NCBI RefSeq assembly: GCF_024166365.1
Contig: NW_026060245.1
Location: 62,001 to 126,000 of the forward strand
Reading direction: 5' to 3'
DNA from: Elephas maximus indicus
Taxonomy: Eukaryota; Chordata; Mammalia; Proboscidea; Elephantidae
DNA: 64,000 nucleotides
A program made the translations under genes and the position numbers. Shown here in pieces: positions 12,648 to 23,830 of this stretch (positions are counted from its first letter, which is position 1; each line of letters opens with the position of its first letter). The notes beneath the pieces were generated by a model. It worked only from the letters and a program-made list of their open reading frames with translations, had not been told where the DNA came from and did not search any database.

Positions 12648-13351
12648 CTAGGGAGTGACACAATTATTTCTTATTAGATTCTGTCTTGAATGTGAATGCC
12701 CTATACTTTGTAAGTAGCCAAGGCCGCTTCCCAATAGCCAAAGCTTCCTCACACAGGTTAGAGTTCTCTTAAGGAAAAAAAGGACAGGATCCCCATCCCT
12801 TCTGGGGCCCCAGGAATCCTATGCCGTAAGGGCCATGCCCCCTGACTCCTCTCCTTCCCAACCTGGGTGGGATGCCAGTGCAGGCTCCCCACTGAAAAGG
12901 GGCCCCTTGACACCAGGATGGCCTCACTCTGCTCTGGTCCCTGCTATGCCCTGCCTACTGGCCTTGATGGTAGCTGAATACACCCTCCTTCCTCCATGCA
13001 ACCCGTGGCCTCAAAGCCCAACATGGCCAGGCAAGCCTGAATCTGCAGGGATGAGCAGGCCTGGCAATGAGCACCCAGATCTCCACCAATCCTGAAACAG
13101 AGCACCTCCCTGACCCTCTTGGAAGGAAACCTAGAGAGGTGTTTTGAGATTCTGCTTGATTTCCTGGACTATGGACTGTGATTCCCAGCCCCCACCCCTC
13201 ACCCCATCCGGCCATCCACACCGTGCTCTGAGAATTTTCTGGAAGAACATCTTATACTAATGCTTCCAGCACCAAAGTTTCTCTGGACTCAACTCAACCC
13301 TTGAGCATGTGGAGTCCAGTGACCAATAGAGAGAGCTGTGGGGGAACATAC

Positions 13352-13384
13352 CTGTTGTGGGTAAAGCTGTGCTCACTGTTGTAG
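13352..13384 (-). CDS. DMBT1: DMBT1 mini-exon SID3, unit L3
   Basis: Same exon as at 3992. Confidence 0.8.
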
Positions 13385-15160
13385 CTGTAAGGAGCAAAGA
13401 GGAGAGAAAAGGTATAGGTCAACCTCACTGAAGATGGGGCCTGTTACCATGCAAGCCCTGGACCAGGCCACACGTCCTCCCTATTTTCATCTGAATCTTG
13501 CCACCTCTTGCCACTTTGCAGGTGCAGGACATCTCTTCTGTGCAGCTCGCTCAGCGATGAAGTGAGCAGGGTGTGTGAGATGACCACGTGGACACCACCA
13601 GGCCCTCAAAGGCTGTGACATTTTCTGAGTTAGAAGGTAGAGGCCATCTCTTTCTGTAACCCTGATACTGCCTGGCACCAGGTGGCCCTTCCAGGGGTGG
13701 CTGTCTTGCTAGAGCAGAAACCCAATCCCAATCAGGACAGCACTCTTCCCAACAACAAGGAGTTGAAACCTGCCCCCTTCAAAATGGCAAGGCTGAGAAC
13801 GCAGAACCCAGCCCCCAGCGCAGGAATCAGACCATTCCAAGGAGGCACTCCCAGCAGCTAGAGCATCTCCCTCCACAGACCGCATTGCCCTAGACCATGA
13901 GAAAGTAGGCGGGAGGCACCCTGGGAAGGACGACACTAGAAGCCCGGCCATCTCCACTCCAAACACATGTGTGCCCCTGAGCACACATACCCGTATGCAC
14001 ATGCACACCACAAAATAGAGGGTGGAAATGAATGCCCTGTGAGACAGACCCGCAGGGGGTGGGATGATGAGTCCCCTGGGGAAGAGAAATCCCCCTCATC
14101 CTCTTATGCAGAGAAGTCTCTGTGTTTAGAGCAGAACTGCATTTGGGAGTCAATGCTTAAAGTGATGTCTAACTCAAAACAAAAACTTCTCCTTCTCCTT
14201 CCAGAGTAGGGATTTGGTTAGGACAACATGCCCTTGGGCTGGTGGCATTAACTTTGACCTTCAAGACCTCCAAGCTTTCCCAGCGCTGCTTTCCTGGACT
14301 AGGTTGACACCAATTTGATGTCGGAAGCAAGGTCCAGGTGCCCCAAGGGTTTAAAAACCAGGCAAACTTCAGCCAGAGTTTCTTCTGGGCCTGTGCTACT
14401 CACCCCTCGGGAAACTCACCTCTGTATTGTGGTGTGGGCGGGGGGGGGGGAGGGGTGGCCACCAGAATCACTTTGGGTTCAAAAAAGTGCTGTGACTCTT
14501 ACTCTAAAGCTCAGACTAAACAAAAGTGAGATGGTGGGCCAGTCCTGTAGGGCATGGATGGAGCCATTGACTACGGCAGCTTATTCTGAGAAATGCAGTG
14601 CCCATTCAAGAAGGGAGGGGACCAGGGCTCTGCTTGAGGGGAGCGGTTGAATATCCTCTGTCTTCACCCCCAAGCGCTGTCCCTCCTCTTGCACTTTTGT
14701 GGACAAGAAAGAAGAGACCCTTAAGTCTTTTTGAAAAGGCTTGGTTTAATAAAGCCAAAAGGGAGACGAAAACAGAAAGAAAAAAAAAAATCCACTTTGA
14801 AGACAAAAATATGGCTGTAGAATTTGTAAGGCAACAGGGTTAAAGATACAAATTGAAAGGGTTGTAAAATAAGTTTTAAAACATCCAGACGAGATGAACA
14901 TAACTCAAGAGTCATAATGAAAAAGGTGTGGGACCACAAAACCATTCCCAGCACACACGGAAAAAAACACTGGCTAGATTTTGAAAATATGCCAAAGGGG
15001 TCTTCTGGGCTACCACCATGGCCCCTGCATCCTAGACAAAGAATACGTGGGACGGAGCACAGAGATGAGCCCCGTGCTCGACAAGCCTGCAGCATCAGAC
15101 CTAGAAGCAGAGATGGCTGGCCCTCTGTCTGTTGTTCAACAGAAACAAAATGGCGCTTAC

Positions 15161-15190
15161 CTTCTATCACAGCTGTTGGGTGCTGCGAAC
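15161..15190 (-). CDS. DMBT1: DMBT1 mini-exon SID2, unit L4
   Basis: Same exon as at 1121. Confidence 0.75.
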
Positions 15191-16013
15191 CTAGAGAAAA
15201 ACAAAGCAGTATTAGGAAAGAGAATGCAGTGGCATCCATGCTGGACCTGGGACCCATGCTAGCTGAGATTCAAAGCTCCCCCTCTAAGAAATGGCTAAAG
15301 GCTGTGGAGATAGGGCTGCCTGTAGGGCAGGGTCTCAGTCATTCTTCCAGTGCTAGGCGAGAGAGGGCATCACTGTGTGAGCAGCTTCGAGTCAGTGGAG
15401 CCACCACCCAAGAAATGCCCAACTGCAGCATGCCATTATCCGCACTGGTGATTTCCACAAAGACCAATCACAGCAGACCAATCTACTGAAGAATTACTTA
15501 GAAAAACATCACTAGGTCACCATTTTCACCCCAGTGTATGATGGCTTCTCTCGCCCTACACTCGGGATCTCTTCTTCTCTGGATGCAGATGTCGCCCTGC
15601 TGATGCTGAGAATAATCAAGGAGTGATGGAGAGAACAGACATCCTCAAAGACACTCTCTCCTACAGAAGGGCAGTGGTTCTCAGGATCAGTTCTCCCAGT
15701 AAGGTGATGTCAGCCCTGACTACTAAGGCCTACAGTTCATGCAACACGTGGCCATTTCTCTGACCCCACAGTAAACTATCGGCTATAGACAGTATCAAAG
15801 GGGTTTAATGAAAGCACAGCTGGACTGACAGGAGGACAGGACTCTGTGCATCTCAACATCTAGTTAAGAAGCCTACTGGTAGTCTCAGGAACAGAGTAGG
15901 GAGAAAACAAGATGCTCCCAGTTTTTGCAGAGAAAGGAGGGTCATATGAAAGGGGGAGGGGTGAAAGGGCAGGGAGGGGAGAAAAAAGCCTTATAAGGAC
16001 GCTGTGGACTCAC

Positions 16014-16049
16014 CTGGTGGCCTGGGTCGGGGGGTGGTGGGCACCACAG
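16014..16049 (-). CDS. DMBT1: DMBT1 mini-exon SID1, unit L4
   Basis: Same exon as at 1974. Confidence 0.78.
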
Positions 16050-17003
16050 CTGTGAGACAGAGATGAAAAGTCAGATGTACTGCCCAGGTTTGCCCCATTT
16101 GAAACCAACGACTGAGGGAACTCAGCATATTTACACCCTCAGCTGATGCTGTTTATGTGCCACCATGTGGACCCTGCAAGGGCCGACATGAATCTGCAGC
16201 TGTATCAAGGAGTTGCACATGCATCCTATCCCAGCACTGACATTGTACTTGGGGCCTTTTTGCTCAGACTACGGAAGCTACTGCCCCGCAAGGGCCAGGC
16301 CAGAGTTGCCACGACATTACACTCCACAGGAGCAGCCAGCGACCAATCCAACAGTTCCTAAGAAGACCCATTACCCAACCCTCCAGGTGCCATGATTCTG
16401 AGGTTGTACACCTGTTCCTAGAGTGTCTCACTGGGATAACGCAATGGCTGTCTCATTAGCAAACTACTCCTACCAAACTACTCCTATCATTGCTGACATC
16501 CTTATCTCCCTTCCCTAGTGCTGCTCACTGCACTTCATGTACATCTTATACACTCTTGAATCCTTCTGTCTGACTCTGCATCTGGAGGAGTCAAATCAAT
16601 ACACCCATGAAGGGGGAGGGGTGGTGAATTTACCACCGGTGTCCCCTGCCTTTGAGAAGCTTTCACCAGGTCAAATGGGGGGTTGTAATGAGTGCATGAT
16701 CCTGTATCTAAAGAAAGGGCTTATTGTTTCTGCCCTCAGTATACTTGACCTTGTGTTAACAATGGTGCCAGACTTGCCTCCAAACCAACATTGGGGCATA
16801 TTTGGAAGCATGCGGGATGGAGCTGGCCACGTTGTTTGTCCCCTTAGGTGGCCCGACATGGCACCTGAGCCACCAGCTGACCTGGGAAAGTGAGAGCCAC
16901 AGGATGCATAGGAGAGGCTCCAAGTGGAAGTCCTGGGAGGGGAAGCCTGTCTTCTATGAGTAGAGCCAACCCCAGAAGGTGGCTGAGTGATCTGGAGGCC
17001 CAC

Positions 17004-17327
17004 CTGAGCAGATGACGCCAGCATCCTCATGGTGACCACAGTTATGAGAGAGCCAACCTCTGTGGGGACAGCTCCATAGGTAGGACTCATGTCCTGAGCA
17101 GCGCACATCGTCCAGGACGATCTGTCCTGAGCCCTGACCAAACCGGGCATTTGCTGGGGCTGAAATGGCCCAGCCACAGCCCAGCTGCCTGCAGACCACG
17201 TTGGCATCATTGGTGTCCCAGTCATCATCACACACGGTGCCCCAGGAGCCTTGGTACAGAACCTCCACGCGGCCCTGACACCGGTCACCTCCATTCACCA
17301 GCCTCAGAGCCAAACCAGATCCTGTCC
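17004..17327 (-). CDS. DMBT1: DMBT1 SRCR domain exon, unit L4
   Basis: Open 324-nt SRCR exon with the same protein sequence as at 2964. Confidence 0.95.
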
Positions 17328-18031
17328 CTAGGGAGTGACACAATTATTTCTTATTAGATTCTGTCTTGAATGTGAATGCCCTATACTTTGTAAGTAGCCA
17401 AGGCCGCTTCCCAATAGCCAAAGCTTCCTCACACAGGTTAGAGTTCTCTTAAGGAAAAAAAGGACAGGATCCCCATCCCTTCTGGGGCCCCAGGAATCCT
17501 ATGCCGTAAGGGCCATGCCCCCTGACTCCTCTCCTTCCCAACCTGGGTGGGATGCCAGTGCAGGCTCCCCACTGAAAAGGGGCCCCTTGACACCAGGATG
17601 GCCTCACTCTGCTCTGGTCCCTGCTATGCCCTGCCTACTGGCCTTGATGGTAGCTGAATACACCCTCCTTCCTCCATGCAACCCGTGGCCTCAAAGCCCA
17701 ACATGGCCAGGCAAGCCTGAATCTGCAGGGATGAGCAGGCCTGGCAATGAGCACCCAGATCTCCACCAATCCTGAAACAGAGCACCTCCCTGACCCTCTT
17801 GGAAGGAAACCTAGAGAGGTGTTTTGAGATTCTGCTTGATTTCCTGGACTATGGACTGTGATTCCCAGCCCCCACCCCTCACCCCATCCGGCCATCCACA
17901 CCGTGCTCTGAGAATTTTCTGGAAGAACATCTTATACTAATGCTTCCAGCACCAAAGTTTCTCTGGACTCAACTCAACCCTTGAGCATGTGGAGTCCAGT
18001 GACCAATAGAGAGAGCTGTGGGGGAACATAC

Positions 18032-18064
18032 CTGTTGTGGGTAAAGCTGTGCTCACTGTTGTAG
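18032..18064 (-). CDS. DMBT1: DMBT1 mini-exon SID3, unit L4
   Basis: Same exon as at 3992. Confidence 0.8.
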
Positions 18065-19840
18065 CTGTAAGGAGCAAAGAGGAGAGAAAAGGTATAGGTC
18101 AACCTCACTGAAGATGGGGCCTGTTACCATGCAAGCCCTGGACCAGGCCACACGTCCTCCCTATTTTCATCTGAATCTTGCCACCTCTTGCCACTTTGCA
18201 GGTGCAGGACATCTCTTCTGTGCAGCTCGCTCAGCGATGAAGTGAGCAGGGTGTGTGAGATGACCACGTGGACACCACCAGGCCCTCAAAGGCTGTGACA
18301 TTTTCTGAGTTAGAAGGTAGAGGCCATCTCTTTCTGTAACCCTGATACTGCCTGGCACCAGGTGGCCCTTCCAGGGGTGGCTGTCTTGCTAGAGCAGAAA
18401 CCCAATCCCAATCAGGACAGCACTCTTCCCAACAACAAGGAGTTGAAACCTGCCCCCTTCAAAATGGCAAGGCTGAGAACGCAGAACCCAGCCCCCAGCG
18501 CAGGAATCAGACCATTCCAAGGAGGCACTCCCAGCAGCTAGAGCATCTCCCTCCACAGACCGCATTGCCCTAGACCATGAGAAAGTAGGCGGGAGGCACC
18601 CTGGGAAGGACGACACTAGAAGCCCGGCCATCTCCACTCCAAACACATGTGTGCCCCTGAGCACACATACCCGTATGCACATGCACACCACAAAATAGAG
18701 GGTGGAAATGAATGCCCTGTGAGACAGACCCGCAGGGGGTGGGATGATGAGTCCCCTGGGGAAGAGAAATCCCCCTCATCCTCTTATGCAGAGAAGTCTC
18801 TGTGTTTAGAGCAGAACTGCATTTGGGAGTCAATGCTTAAAGTGATGTCTAACTCAAAACAAAAACTTCTCCTTCTCCTTCCAGAGTAGGGATTTGGTTA
18901 GGACAACATGCCCTTGGGCTGGTGGCATTAACTTTGACCTTCAAGACCTCCAAGCTTTCCCAGCGCTGCTTTCCTGGACTAGGTTGACACCAATTTGATG
19001 TCGGAAGCAAGGTCCAGGTGCCCCAAGGGTTTAAAAACCAGGCAAACTTCAGCCAGAGTTTCTTCTGGGCCTGTGCTACTCACCCCTCGGGAAACTCACC
19101 TCTGTATTGTGGTGTGGGCGGGGGGGGGGGAGGGGTGGCCACCAGAATCACTTTGGGTTCAAAAAAGTGCTGTGACTCTTACTCTAAAGCTCAGACTAAA
19201 CAAAAGTGAGATGGTGGGCCAGTCCTGTAGGGCATGGATGGAGCCATTGACTACGGCAGCTTATTCTGAGAAATGCAGTGCCCATTCAAGAAGGGAGGGG
19301 ACCAGGGCTCTGCTTGAGGGGAGCGGTTGAATATCCTCTGTCTTCACCCCCAAGCGCTGTCCCTCCTCTTGCACTTTTGTGGACAAGAAAGAAGAGACCC
19401 TTAAGTCTTTTTGAAAAGGCTTGGTTTAATAAAGCCAAAAGGGAGACGAAAACAGAAAGAAAAAAAAAAATCCACTTTGAAGACAAAAATATGGCTGTAG
19501 AATTTGTAAGGCAACAGGGTTAAAGATACAAATTGAAAGGGTTGTAAAATAAGTTTTAAAACATCCAGACGAGATGAACATAACTCAAGAGTCATAATGA
19601 AAAAGGTGTGGGACCACAAAACCATTCCCAGCACACACGGAAAAAAACACTGGCTAGATTTTGAAAATATGCCAAAGGGGTCTTCTGGGCTACCACCATG
19701 GCCCCTGCATCCTAGACAAAGAATACGTGGGACGGAGCACAGAGATGAGCCCCGTGCTCGACAAGCCTGCAGCATCAGACCTAGAAGCAGAGATGGCTGG
19801 CCCTCTGTCTGTTGTTCAACAGAAACAAAATGGCGCTTAC

Positions 19841-19870
19841 CTTCTATCACAGCTGTTGGGTGCTGCGAAC
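19841..19870 (-). CDS. DMBT1: DMBT1 mini-exon SID2, unit L5
   Basis: Same exon as at 1121. Confidence 0.75.
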
Positions 19871-20693
19871 CTAGAGAAAAACAAAGCAGTATTAGGAAAG
19901 AGAATGCAGTGGCATCCATGCTGGACCTGGGACCCATGCTAGCTGAGATTCAAAGCTCCCCCTCTAAGAAATGGCTAAAGGCTGTGGAGATAGGGCTGCC
20001 TGTAGGGCAGGGTCTCAGTCATTCTTCCAGTGCTAGGCGAGAGAGGGCATCACTGTGTGAGCAGCTTCGAGTCAGTGGAGCCACCACCCAAGAAATGCCC
20101 AACTGCAGCATGCCATTATCCGCACTGGTGATTTCCACAAAGACCAATCACAGCAGACCAATCTACTGAAGAATTACTTAGAAAAACATCACTAGGTCAC
20201 CATTTTCACCCCAGTGTATGATGGCTTCTCTCGCCCTACACTCGGGATCTCTTCTTCTCTGGATGCAGATGTCGCCCTGCTGATGCTGAGAATAATCAAG
20301 GAGTGATGGAGAGAACAGACATCCTCAAAGACACTCTCTCCTACAGAAGGGCAGTGGTTCTCAGGATCAGTTCTCCCAGTAAGGTGATGTCAGCCCTGAC
20401 TACTAAGGCCTACAGTTCATGCAACACGTGGCCATTTCTCTGACCCCACAGTAAACTATCGGCTATAGACAGTATCAAAGGGGTTTAATGAAAGCACAGC
20501 TGGACTGACAGGAGGACAGGACTCTGTGCATCTCAACATCTAGTTAAGAAGCCTACTGGTAGTCTCAGGAACAGAGTAGGGAGAAAACAAGATGCTCCCA
20601 GTTTTTGCAGAGAAAGGAGGGTCATATGAAAGGGGGAGGGGTGAAAGGGCAGGGAGGGGAGAAAAAAGCCTTATAAGGACGCTGTGGACTCAC

Positions 20694-20729
20694 CTGGTGG
20701 CCTGGGTCGGGGGGTGGTGGGCACCACAG
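20694..20729 (-). CDS. DMBT1: DMBT1 mini-exon SID1, unit L5
   Basis: Same exon as at 1974. Confidence 0.78.
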
Positions 20730-21683
20730 CTGTGAGACAGAGATGAAAAGTCAGATGTACTGCCCAGGTTTGCCCCATTTGAAACCAACGACTGAGGGAA
20801 CTCAGCATATTTACACCCTCAGCTGATGCTGTTTATGTGCCACCATGTGGACCCTGCAAGGGCCGACATGAATCTGCAGCTGTATCAAGGAGTTGCACAT
20901 GCATCCTATCCCAGCACTGACATTGTACTTGGGGCCTTTTTGCTCAGACTACGGAAGCTACTGCCCCGCAAGGGCCAGGCCAGAGTTGCCACGACATTAC
21001 ACTCCACAGGAGCAGCCAACGACCAATCCAACAGTTCCTAAGAAGACCCATTACCCAACCCTCCAGGTGCCATGATTCTGAGGTTGTACACCTGTTCCTA
21101 GAGTGTCTCACTGGGATAACGCAATGGCTGTCTCATTAGCAAACTACTCCTACCAAACTACTCCTATCATTGCTGACATCCTTATCTCCCTTCCCTAGTG
21201 CTGCTCACTGCACTTCATGTACATCTTATACACTCTTGAATCCTTCTGTCTGACTCTGCATCTGGAGGAGTCAAATCAATACACCCATGAAGGGGGAGGG
21301 GTGGTGAATTTACCACCGGTGTCCCCTGCCTTTGAGAAGCTTTCACCAGGTCAAATGGGGGGTTGTAATGAGTGCATGATCCTGTATCTAAAGAAAGGGC
21401 TTATTGTTTCTGCCCTCAGTATACTTGACCTTGTGTTAACAATGGTGCCAGACTTGCCTCCAAACCAACATTGGGGCATATTTGGAAGCATGCGGGATGG
21501 AGCTGGCCACGTTGTTTGTCCCCTTAGGTGGCCCGACATGGCACCTGAGCCACCAGCTGACCTGGGAAAGTGAGAGCCACAGGATGCATAGGAGAGGCTC
21601 CAAGTGGAAGTCCTGGGAGGGGAAGCCTGTCTTCTATGAGTAGAGCCAACCCCAGAAGGTGGCTGAGTGATCTGGAGGCCCAC

Positions 21684-22007
21684 CTGAGCAGATGACGCCA
21701 GCATCCTCATGGTGACCACAGTTATGAGAGAGCCAACCTCTGTGGGGACAGCTCCATAGGTAGGACTCATGTCCTGAGCAGCGCACATCGTCCAGGACGA
21801 TCTGTCCTGAGCCCTGACCAAACCGGGCATTTGCTGGGGCTGAAATGGCCCAGCCACAGCCCAGCTGCCTGCAGACCACGTTGGCATCATTGGTGTCCCA
21901 GTCATCATCACACACGGTGCCCCAGGAGCCTTGGTACAGAACCTCCACGCGGCCCTGACACCGGTCACCTCCATTCACCAGCCTCAGAGCCAAACCAGAT
22001 CCTGTCC
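21684..22007 (-). CDS. DMBT1: DMBT1 SRCR domain exon, unit L5
   Basis: Open 324-nt SRCR exon with the same protein sequence as at 2964. It is the most 5' minus-strand exon before the gap. Confidence 0.95.
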
Positions 22008-22394
22008 CTAGGGAGTGACACAATTATTTCTTATTAGATTCTGTCTTGAATGTGAATGCCCTATACTTTGTAAGTAGCCAAGGCCGCTTCCCAATAGCCA
22101 AAGCTTCCTCACACAGGTTAGAGTTCTCTTAAGGAAAAAAAGGACAGGATCCCCATCCCTTCTGGGGCCCCAGGAATCCTATGCCGTAAGGGCCATGCCC
22201 CCTGACTCCTCTCCTTCCCAACCTGGGTGGGATGCCAGTGCAGGCTCCCCACTGAAAAGGGGCCCCTTGACACCAGGATGGCCTCACTCTGCTCTGGTCC
22301 CTGCTATGCCCTGCCTACTGGCCTTGATGGTAGCTGAATACACCCTCCTTCCTCCATGCAACCCGTGGCCTCAAAGCCCAACATGGCCAGGCAA

Positions 22395-22894
22395 NNNNNN
22401 NNNNNNNNNNNNNNNNNNNNNNNNNNNNNNNNNNNNNNNNNNNNNNNNNNNNNNNNNNNNNNNNNNNNNNNNNNNNNNNNNNNNNNNNNNNNNNNNNNNN
22501 NNNNNNNNNNNNNNNNNNNNNNNNNNNNNNNNNNNNNNNNNNNNNNNNNNNNNNNNNNNNNNNNNNNNNNNNNNNNNNNNNNNNNNNNNNNNNNNNNNNN
22601 NNNNNNNNNNNNNNNNNNNNNNNNNNNNNNNNNNNNNNNNNNNNNNNNNNNNNNNNNNNNNNNNNNNNNNNNNNNNNNNNNNNNNNNNNNNNNNNNNNNN
22701 NNNNNNNNNNNNNNNNNNNNNNNNNNNNNNNNNNNNNNNNNNNNNNNNNNNNNNNNNNNNNNNNNNNNNNNNNNNNNNNNNNNNNNNNNNNNNNNNNNNN
22801 NNNNNNNNNNNNNNNNNNNNNNNNNNNNNNNNNNNNNNNNNNNNNNNNNNNNNNNNNNNNNNNNNNNNNNNNNNNNNNNNNNNNNNNNNNNNNN
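22395..22894. other. Assembly gap (500 N)
   Basis: Exactly 500 Ns, a round placeholder size. The left flank stops inside a DMBT1 unit and the right flank starts inside an L1 ORF1, so the true distance and relative orientation of the two sides are not given by the sequence. Confidence 0.99.
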
Positions 22895-22919
22895 AACCTA
22901 TGAGTGATTGGAGTACCAG

Positions 22920-23404
22920 AACAGGGAGGGATAACAGAAAATACAGAGAAAATTGCTGAAGATTTGTTGGCAGAAAACTTCCCTGATATTGTGAAAGATG
23001 AGAAGATATCTATCCAAGGTGCTCATTGAACTCCACATAAGGTAGATCTTAAAAGAAAGTCACCAAGATATATTATAATCAAACTTGCCAAAACTGAAGA
23101 TAAAGAGAGAATTATAAGAGCAGCGAGGGATAAACGAAAAGTCACCTACAAAGGAGAGCCAATAAGAATAAGCTTGGACTACTTGGCAGAAACTGAGCAG
23201 GCAAGAAGGCAATGGGATGACATATTTAAAATATTGAAGGAAAAAAATTGCCTGCCAAGAATCATATATCCATCAAAACTTTCTCTTAAATATGACGGTG
23301 AAATTAAGACATTTCCAGATAAACACAAGTTGAGGGAGTTCGTAAAAACCAAACCAAAACTACAAGAAATACTAAAGGGAGTTCTTTGGTTAAAAAACCA
23401 ATAG
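22920..23404 (+). pseudogene. L1 ORF1 C-terminal part, broken
   Basis: The frame ending at 23404 reads as the L1 ORF1p C-terminal region: a KVTYKGEPIRIS-like stretch, then QARRQWDDIFKILKEKN, then FPDKHKLREF. ORF1p is the trimeric nucleic-acid chaperone of the L1 RNP. A stop, TGA at 23027-23029, sits where related ORF1s usually have Arg, consistent with CGA to TGA decay at a CpG. The N-terminal coiled coil is missing because of the gap. Confidence 0.9.
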
Positions 23405-23830
23405 TATCAGGTATCAACCCAAGACTAGAACAGTGGGCAGAGCAACCAGAAGTCAACCCAGTTAGGGAAATCCAAAAAAACAAAGCAAGATTATTATATA
23501 TATAAAAAAAAAAAAAAAGCCCAAAACAGGGTAACAGCGAAGTTATTATATAAAAGGAGACAACATTAAAATAATAAAGAGGGACTAAGAAATGTAATCA
23601 TACACCTTCCATATGGAGAGGAAGATATGGTGATACACAGAAATAAAAGTTAGTTTTAAATTTAGAAAAATAGGGGTAAATAATAAGGTAACGACAAAGG
23701 AGACAAACTATCCTTCTCATCAAAATAAAATACAACAGGAAAATACAGACTCAGCAGAAACAAAATCAACAACAACAAATATGAGGAAAGGACGATATAT
23801 AAAGAAAATCTATTCAGCACGTAAAATCAA

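Larger units (their letters stand above)
9359..14038 (-). repeat. DMBT1: DMBT1 tandem unit L3
   Basis: Third 4680-bp copy; G at 11659. No other difference from unit L2 noticed. Confidence 0.97.
14039..18718 (-). repeat. DMBT1: DMBT1 tandem unit L4
   Basis: Fourth 4680-bp copy; G at 16339, as in units L2 and L3. Confidence 0.97.
18719..22394 (-). repeat. DMBT1: DMBT1 tandem unit L5, cut by gap
   Basis: Fifth copy, broken off by the N run inside the variable intronic segment (equivalent to position 3674 of unit L1). It therefore keeps three exons and lacks SID3. It carries A at 21019, like unit L1 and the right-array units and unlike L2-L4. Confidence 0.95.

Noticed and set aside
1..22394. 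CRISPR-like or satellite array
   Set aside because: The period is 4680 bp with exons and introns of a known mammalian gene. There are no short repeats with spacers and no satellite-type monomer.
22195..22959. Long frames running through the N run
   Set aside because: They are open only because N codons are not stops; they join unrelated sequence across a gap.
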